Assembly (NCBI GenBank): GCA_948684385.1
Contig: CAPQCU010000018.1
Location: 1 to 34,953, forward strand
Direction: 5' to 3'
DNA from: an uncultured bacterium
GTDB taxonomy: Bacteria; Cyanobacteriota; Vampirovibrionia; Gastranaerophilales; Gastranaerophilaceae
DNA length: 34,953 bases
The translations under genes were made by a program, and so were the position numbers. Position 1 is the first letter of the stretch. Every line of letters begins with the position of its first letter. Positions 31,301 to 34,953 of this stretch are shown here, in pieces. The notes beneath the pieces are model-generated. The model did no database searches. It saw only the letters and a program-made list of their open reading frames with translations, and was not told the DNA's origin.

Positions 31301-32699
31301 ATGCCTCTAAAATATAATTAATCAAAGTTCTGACTCCGGCACCGGATGCGCCTTTTATTAGTTCTTTTTGCGGCTTGTCTAAGAAAGCAACACCTGCAAT
31401 ATCAATATGTGCCCATTTAACATCCTTTACGAATTTTTGAAGGAACACACCTGCTGCAGAAGCTCCGCCCCAGCGTAAACCGCTGTTTTTCATGTCGGCA
31501 ACATCGCTTTTTAAGCTGTCAAAATATTCTTCCCATAATGGAAGCTGCCAGTACCTTTCGCCGTTTCTTTCTGCGGTGTTTATAAGGTTTTTGATAAGCT
31601 CTTCATCATTACCCATAATTCCTGCTGCATTTGAACCTAAAGCTACCATGCAAGCTCCTGTTAGGGTTGCTAAGTCGATTACTTCGTCAACTCCGAGTTC
31701 ACAAGCGTAACAGAGTGCATCAGCAAGAGTTAGCCTTCCTTCTGCGTCTGTGTTATCGATTTCAATTGTTTTGCCGTTCTTTGCTGTTAGAATATCGCCC
31801 GGTTTATATGCTTTACCCCCCGGCATGTTTTCGCATGCTGCGATTATGCCGTGGACTTCAACCTGCGGATGGAATTCTTTTATAATGCTCATAATGCCTA
31901 AAACGCAAGCAGCGCCGGACATATCGTCTTTCATTGTAAGCATTGAAGAAGCCGGCTTGATGTCTAATCCGCCGCTATCGAAGGTTATACCTTTACCCAC
32001 GATTGCGATTTTCTTTTTCGGGTTTTCGCAAGAGTATTTCATGTGAATAAACTTAGGCTCTTCGGCGCTTCCTCTGCCAACAGCCAGAAAAGCTCCCATT
32101 CCCATTTTTTCACATTCTTCTCTGTCATAAATTTTTGTATCTAAGCCAAAATCACACGCGATATTTGCAAGTTCAGCAGGAGTTGCAAATTGAGCCGGCT
32201 CGTTTGCAAGGTTTCTGGTGAAAGCCATTGCAGCCGCGATTTTTTCAGCTTTTCTAACAAGTTCTTCGTTTGCTTCAACGAAAACTTCTTTAACTTTGTT
32301 GTCGCGTTTTTCGGTTTTGTATTTATCAAAAGCATAGTCTGCAATAAAAGCGCCCATTGCAAACTGTTCTGAGTAATCGAACTCAATACCGTTAAGAGAG
32401 AAAGCGACTTTTTTTGCTTCCATCTGCATCGCTTTTTTTATTGCTTTAGCAACTGCTTCACGCATTTTGTTTGGAGAGAATTCTTCTTTTTTACCTAAGC
32501 CCAATACAAGGACTTTTCTGTATACTTCGTTTCCGTAAGTTGGTAAAAGATAAGTTTCTCCGAACTTTCCTTTAAAATTATCTTGCTCAACAGCGTATTT
32601 GTTAGCAAGCTCGTTTGTTGTGTTTTCGCCTTCAAACTTGTTGACTACAAGAATGTCAGCTTCTATTGTTTTAGCATTTTGAACAACTTTTATTTCCAT
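31299..32699 (-). CDS. pepA: Leucyl aminopeptidase (M17)
   Basis: A cytosolic two-metal aminopeptidase that removes N-terminal residues from peptides. The catalytic domain has VGKGITFDSGGLDIKP, MKDDMSGAA, the signature NTDAEGRL at 316-323, and LRWGGASAAGVFLQKFV. The N-terminal ~150 residues are the typical non-catalytic domain. The 466-residue length is slightly short but normal. AAAGGAG precedes the ATG. E. coli PepA also binds DNA at cer/xer sites, but nothing here argues for that role. Confidence 0.95.
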   Translation of the reverse strand: MEIKVVQNAKTIEADILVVNKFEGENTTNELANKYAVEQDNFKGKFGETYLLPTYGNEVYRKVLVLGLGKKEEFSPNKMREAVAKAIKKAMQMEAKKVAFSLNGIEFDYSEQFAMGAFIADYAFDKYKTEKRDNKVKEVFVEANEELVRKAEKIAAAMAFTRNLANEPAQFATPAELANIACDFGLDTKIYDREECEKMGMGAFLAVGRGSAEEPKFIHMKYSCENPKKKIAIVGKGITFDSGGLDIKPASSMLTMKDDMSGAACVLGIMSIIKEFHPQVEVHGIIAACENMPGGKAYKPGDILTAKNGKTIEIDNTDAEGRLTLADALCYACELGVDEVIDLATLTGACMVALGSNAAGIMGNDEELIKNLINTAERNGERYWQLPLWEEYFDSLKSDVADMKNSGLRWGGASAAGVFLQKFVKDVKWAHIDIAGVAFLDKPQKELIKGASGAGVRTLINYILEA

Positions 32700-32727
32700 A
32701 GCTTAAACTCCTTTCTTATTTTACTTT

Positions 32728-32756
32728 ATTGTATATAATTTGAAATTGTTTTTAAA
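32728..32756 (-). promoter_or_regulatory. Probable pepA promoter
   Basis: Minus strand TTTAAA (32751-32756), 17-base spacer, TACAAT (32728-32733), then AAAGGAG and the ATG. Confidence 0.45.
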
Positions 32757-32787
32757 TACGCTAATTAGATTAAATGAAACAAAGTAT

Positions 32788-32816
32788 TTGACAATAAATT
32801 TTGTTTGAGATATATT
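32788..32816 (+). promoter_or_regulatory. Promoter of tRNA-Val
   Basis: TTGACA (32788-32793), 17-base spacer, TATATT (32811-32816), 22 bases before the tRNA. Confidence 0.88.
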
Positions 32817-32838
32817 AGTTTTGTTGACAGCCGGATAC

Positions 32839-32914
32839 GGGCGTTTAGCTCAGTTGGTAGAGCGTCTCCCTTACAAGGAGAGGGTCAGAAGTTCGAGTCT
32901 TCTAACGCCCACCA
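32839..32914 (+). tRNA. tRNA-Val (anticodon TAC)
   Basis: Acceptor GGGCGTT/AACGCCC, anticodon loop CTTACAA with TAC, T loop TTCGAGT, discriminator A and an encoded CCA at 32912-32914. All stems pair well. Confidence 0.96.
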
Positions 32915-32915
32915 T

Positions 32916-32946
32916 AAAAAAGACAGTTGAATAAACTGTCTTTTTT
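32916..32946 (+). terminator. Intrinsic terminator after tRNA-Val
   Basis: A 13-bp stem (32916-32928 with 32934-32946), GAATA loop, ending in a T-run. It starts one base after the CCA. Confidence 0.9.
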
Positions 32947-32949
32947 ATT

Positions 32950-32978
32950 TTGTTAATGTCCGTTTTTTTGTGTATAAT
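32950..32978 (+). promoter_or_regulatory. Promoter of the TIGR04255-like gene
   Basis: TTGTTA (32950-32955), 17-base spacer, TATAAT (32973-32978), then AAAGGA/GAGAGGGA and the ATG at 33005. Confidence 0.8.
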
Positions 32979-33004
32979 ATAAAAAAAGGAAAGAGAGGGA
33001 ATAT

Positions 33005-33721
33005 ATGAGTAAAAAAGTAAATTACAAAAACAATTTTATTGCGAATGTTATTGTACAGCTAGATTTCGCACCTGTTAAGCGTTTTTTTGACGCAGTTCCA
33101 AAAGACATTATTGATGCTTTACAAAATGAATATGCGTGTTTTCAAGGCCAGCCTCTTTCTCAGGTGCAGGTTAATGTTGCTACGGGTGCTAAAATTGAAA
33201 CAGTTACTCCTGTCTGGATGTTTAGATCTGCTGATAGTACTGTTGAAATGCAGCTGACTCAGGATTTCTTGAAATTAAATTGTGTTAAATACACATCTTT
33301 TGAAGATTTAATGGTACATATTAAAAAGATTACGTCTTTGCTTTCAAATGATGTTCCTGTAATTGGAAGGCTTGGTTTGAGATATATCAACCAAATTGGT
33401 GTTGAAGGTGTTAATCCGACTGAATGGAACAATTACATCAGTGATTATCTGACTCTGCCTGCTGCTCAATGGGCAGGTGATGAAAAAGATAGTATTGTTA
33501 ACACTGTTGGACAAGTTATTTTTGATTATAAAGACAGCATGATGAACTTTAATTATGGTATAAATGCTCAAGCAGCATCAACTTATGTTTTAGATTTTGA
33601 CTGCTATGGCGGAAATATTGAGTTCGCTAAGTTAGAAGAGTCATTACAAAAATACAATAAAAAGATTAAAGATTCTTTTGAAAAATCTATCAAAGATACT
33701 TTGAGAGAAAAAATGAACTAG
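33005..33721 (+). CDS. TIGR04255-like protein of unknown function
   Basis: A 238-residue soluble protein. The layout fits the sporadically distributed TIGR04255 family: an N-terminal IVQLDFAPV strand, a middle TVEMQLTQDFLKLNCVKY, the central signature IGRLGLRYINQIG, and a C-terminal beta region (YVLDFDCYGG) followed by a basic helix (LEESLQKYNKKIKDSFEKS). The function of the family is not established; members appear patchily across bacteria, which suggests transfer. It has its own promoter and terminator between tRNA-Val and the AI-2E transporter, and no partner gene on the same strand. Family recognition is by eye. Confidence 0.7.
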   Translation: MSKKVNYKNNFIANVIVQLDFAPVKRFFDAVPKDIIDALQNEYACFQGQPLSQVQVNVATGAKIETVTPVWMFRSADSTVEMQLTQDFLKLNCVKYTSFEDLMVHIKKITSLLSNDVPVIGRLGLRYINQIGVEGVNPTEWNNYISDYLTLPAAQWAGDEKDSIVNTVGQVIFDYKDSMMNFNYGINAQAASTYVLDFDCYGGNIEFAKLEESLQKYNKKIKDSFEKSIKDTLREKMN

Positions 33722-33732
33722 TTTTATTATTA

Positions 33733-33769
33733 AAAAAGGCGGTCGGGGATTTTCCCCGACCGCCTTTTT
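33733..33769. terminator. Bidirectional intrinsic terminator
   Basis: A 16-bp perfect stem (33733-33748 with 33754-33769), ATTTT loop, A-tract and T-tract ends. It serves the genes at 33005 (+) and 33773 (-). Confidence 0.93.
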
Positions 33770-33772
33770 GTT

Positions 33773-34801
33773 TTAATCTAAATTTTTCATATAAAGTTCT
33801 TCTATTAATACAACAGCTGTAGCTGCGATTGCCGGAGCGAAAATGACACCTATTACACCCATGTATTTTGCACAAATGAATAAGAACAGATAAATAATAA
33901 GCGGGTGCAGGTCGAGAAATTTTCCGAATACGTAAGGTCTTACGAAATTATTTTCTGCAAGCTGAGCAATTGTAAAGATGACGATTACCAGAGAAATAGT
34001 AAGAGCGCCGGATTTGCATACAGCTATTAAAGTCACAATAAGTGCGAGTGCCGGACCTACAACGGGAACAATGTCAAAAACAGCTGTGATTAAACCTAGT
34101 AACAGCGCATAGTCGACTTTTAAAAGCATAAGCCCAACTGTCATAATTATTCCGACGCTTGCCATTGTTGTAATCTGTGCGATTACGTATCCTCCCACTT
34201 TTTGCGAAATTGATGATATTATGTCTTTTGCACGATCTCTCATTTGGGATGGGAAAAATCTCAAATATGTTTTCTGGATGGTGTCTCTATCTGCCATAAA
34301 GTAGTATGTGATAATGATTGAAACAATCAGGTAAACAAAAGCTGAGCCGATGTTTTTGCCTATATTTATTGTTTCGTCAATTATATTTGAAGTTATGTTT
34401 GAAGCGGAAGAAATAACCCCTCCTATATCGATTTGGGCAAGATTAGATTTGCTTATCAGGGGCGAAGTGTAGAGGAAATCTTTTAGGCTATCTATGTACT
34501 GTGGAAATGCTATTGCAAAATTTTTGATTTCGTTTCCGCCAATGAGAATTATCGGAAGGAAAAATGCGCAGACAAATAAAATCATTCCTCCAAGCGTTAT
34601 TGCAGAAGCTGTTGTTCTGGTGAAATTTTTTGAAATCAATTTTTTTACAACAGGTTCAAGCGAGCAAGCAATTACAAATGAGGCAAAGAACATGATTACA
34701 ATATCCTGAATTTTGCTTATGAAGTTTAGAAACAAAACTAGGATAACAAAAAATATAATATTTTTTGCAGTTAAGTATTTTTGAAAAAGATTATCCAGCA
34801 T
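33773..34801 (-). CDS. AI-2E family (PerM/YdiK-type) membrane transporter
   Basis: The protein has 342 residues with about eight hydrophobic segments. Family features are an N-terminal pair of helices followed by ACSLEPVVKKLISK, the SIIITYYFMADRDTI region, a middle KVGGYVIAQITTMASVGIIMTVG, and the C-terminal LITAVFDIVPVVGPALALI and VRPYVFGKFLDLHPLIIYL. Members move small molecules or ions; some are Na+/H+ antiporters and TqsA exports AI-2. The substrate cannot be assigned. AAGGAGG lies 5 bases before the ATG. A terminator separates it from tRNA-Ser upstream; no strong own promoter is evident. Confidence 0.92.
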   Translation of the reverse strand: MLDNLFQKYLTAKNIIFFVILVLFLNFISKIQDIVIMFFASFVIACSLEPVVKKLISKNFTRTTASAITLGGMILFVCAFFLPIILIGGNEIKNFAIAFPQYIDSLKDFLYTSPLISKSNLAQIDIGGVISSASNITSNIIDETINIGKNIGSAFVYLIVSIIITYYFMADRDTIQKTYLRFFPSQMRDRAKDIISSISQKVGGYVIAQITTMASVGIIMTVGLMLLKVDYALLLGLITAVFDIVPVVGPALALIVTLIAVCKSGALTISLVIVIFTIAQLAENNFVRPYVFGKFLDLHPLIIYLFLFICAKYMGVIGVIFAPAIAATAVVLIEELYMKNLD

Positions 34802-34826
34802 TGAGCCTCCTTGTATTCTTACTAAA

Positions 34827-34849
34827 AAAAGCCCTTAAAAAGGGCTTTT
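34827..34849 (-). terminator. Intrinsic terminator after tRNA-Ser
   Basis: A 10-bp stem (34827-34836 with 34840-34849) and 3-base loop. On the minus strand it is followed by a T-run. It sits 5 bases after the tRNA. Confidence 0.85.
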
Positions 34850-34854
34850 AAATT

Positions 34855-34944
34855 CGGAGACGGTGGGATTCGAACCCACGATACAGGTTGCCCCATATAA
34901 CACCTTAGCAGGGTGCCGCCTTCAGCCTACTCGGCCACGTCTCC
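34855..34944 (-). tRNA. tRNA-Ser (anticodon GCT)
   Basis: A class II tRNA of 90 bases with a long variable arm. Acceptor GGAGACG/CGTCTCC, discriminator G, anticodon loop CTGCTAA with GCT, and T loop TTCGAAT. The 3' CCA is not encoded. Confidence 0.96.
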
Positions 34945-34953
34945 ACGGCAACA

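Noticed and set aside
1..34953. Prophage or insertion sequence
   Set aside because: No transposase, integrase, phage structural genes or terminal inverted repeats were seen. The atypical first ~160 bases are too short to judge.

Overview
The window is a compact stretch of an AT-rich bacterial chromosome with about 34 protein genes, three tRNA genes and strong T-run terminators. The likely source is a member of the non-photosynthetic sister lineages of Cyanobacteria (Vampirovibrionia/Melainabacteria, perhaps a gut Gastranaerophilales-type organism). The basis is indirect: an 11-subunit complex I operon without NuoE, NuoF or NuoG, a RecG with a long N-terminal extension of the cyanobacterial kind, low GC, and small unrecognised proteins. 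This placement is an inference.

Region 1 (1-9344, + strand) is a nuo operon in the order A(partial)-B-C-D-H-I-J-K-L-M-N. Almost every start overlaps or abuts the previous stop. It should encode a proton-pumping complex I without the NADH-oxidising module, so electrons probably come from ferredoxin or another donor. Three things stand out: the visible N-terminal side of NuoA does not look like NuoA, an 18-codon ORF lies between nuoI and nuoJ, and NuoD has Thr where the quinone-site Tyr is expected.

Region 2 (9332-14077) holds a large two-part SF1 helicase on the minus strand, a small winged-helix protein with a textbook promoter and terminator, a small membrane protein and tRNA-Lys. Region 3 (14119-19959) has ispH-rpsA (isoprenoid synthesis next to an S1 protein), thrB, a lineage-type hypothetical protein, and an operon of mazG, a secreted parvulin and a DMT transporter. 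Region 4 (19904-25847) has coaD, the site-2 protease rseP, a CoA-disulfide-reductase-like flavoprotein, and a minus-strand bioD-bioA-lipoprotein operon.

Region 5 (25889-27050) has a secreted von Willebrand A protein whose 3' end runs into a 51/52-bp tandem repeat, then an orphan ORF. Region 6 (27173-34944) has recG, an envelope operon (M48 metalloprotease plus two related exported proteins), pepA, tRNA-Val, a TIGR04255-like protein, an AI-2E-family transporter and tRNA-Ser.

A theme across the window is that at least four genes (mazG, coaD, the flavoprotein gene and recG) have a -10 hexamer exactly 6 nt before the ATG and no ribosome binding site, which points to leaderless mRNAs. No complete mobile element, CRISPR array or prophage is visible. 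No gene-free stretch exceeds 300 bases.
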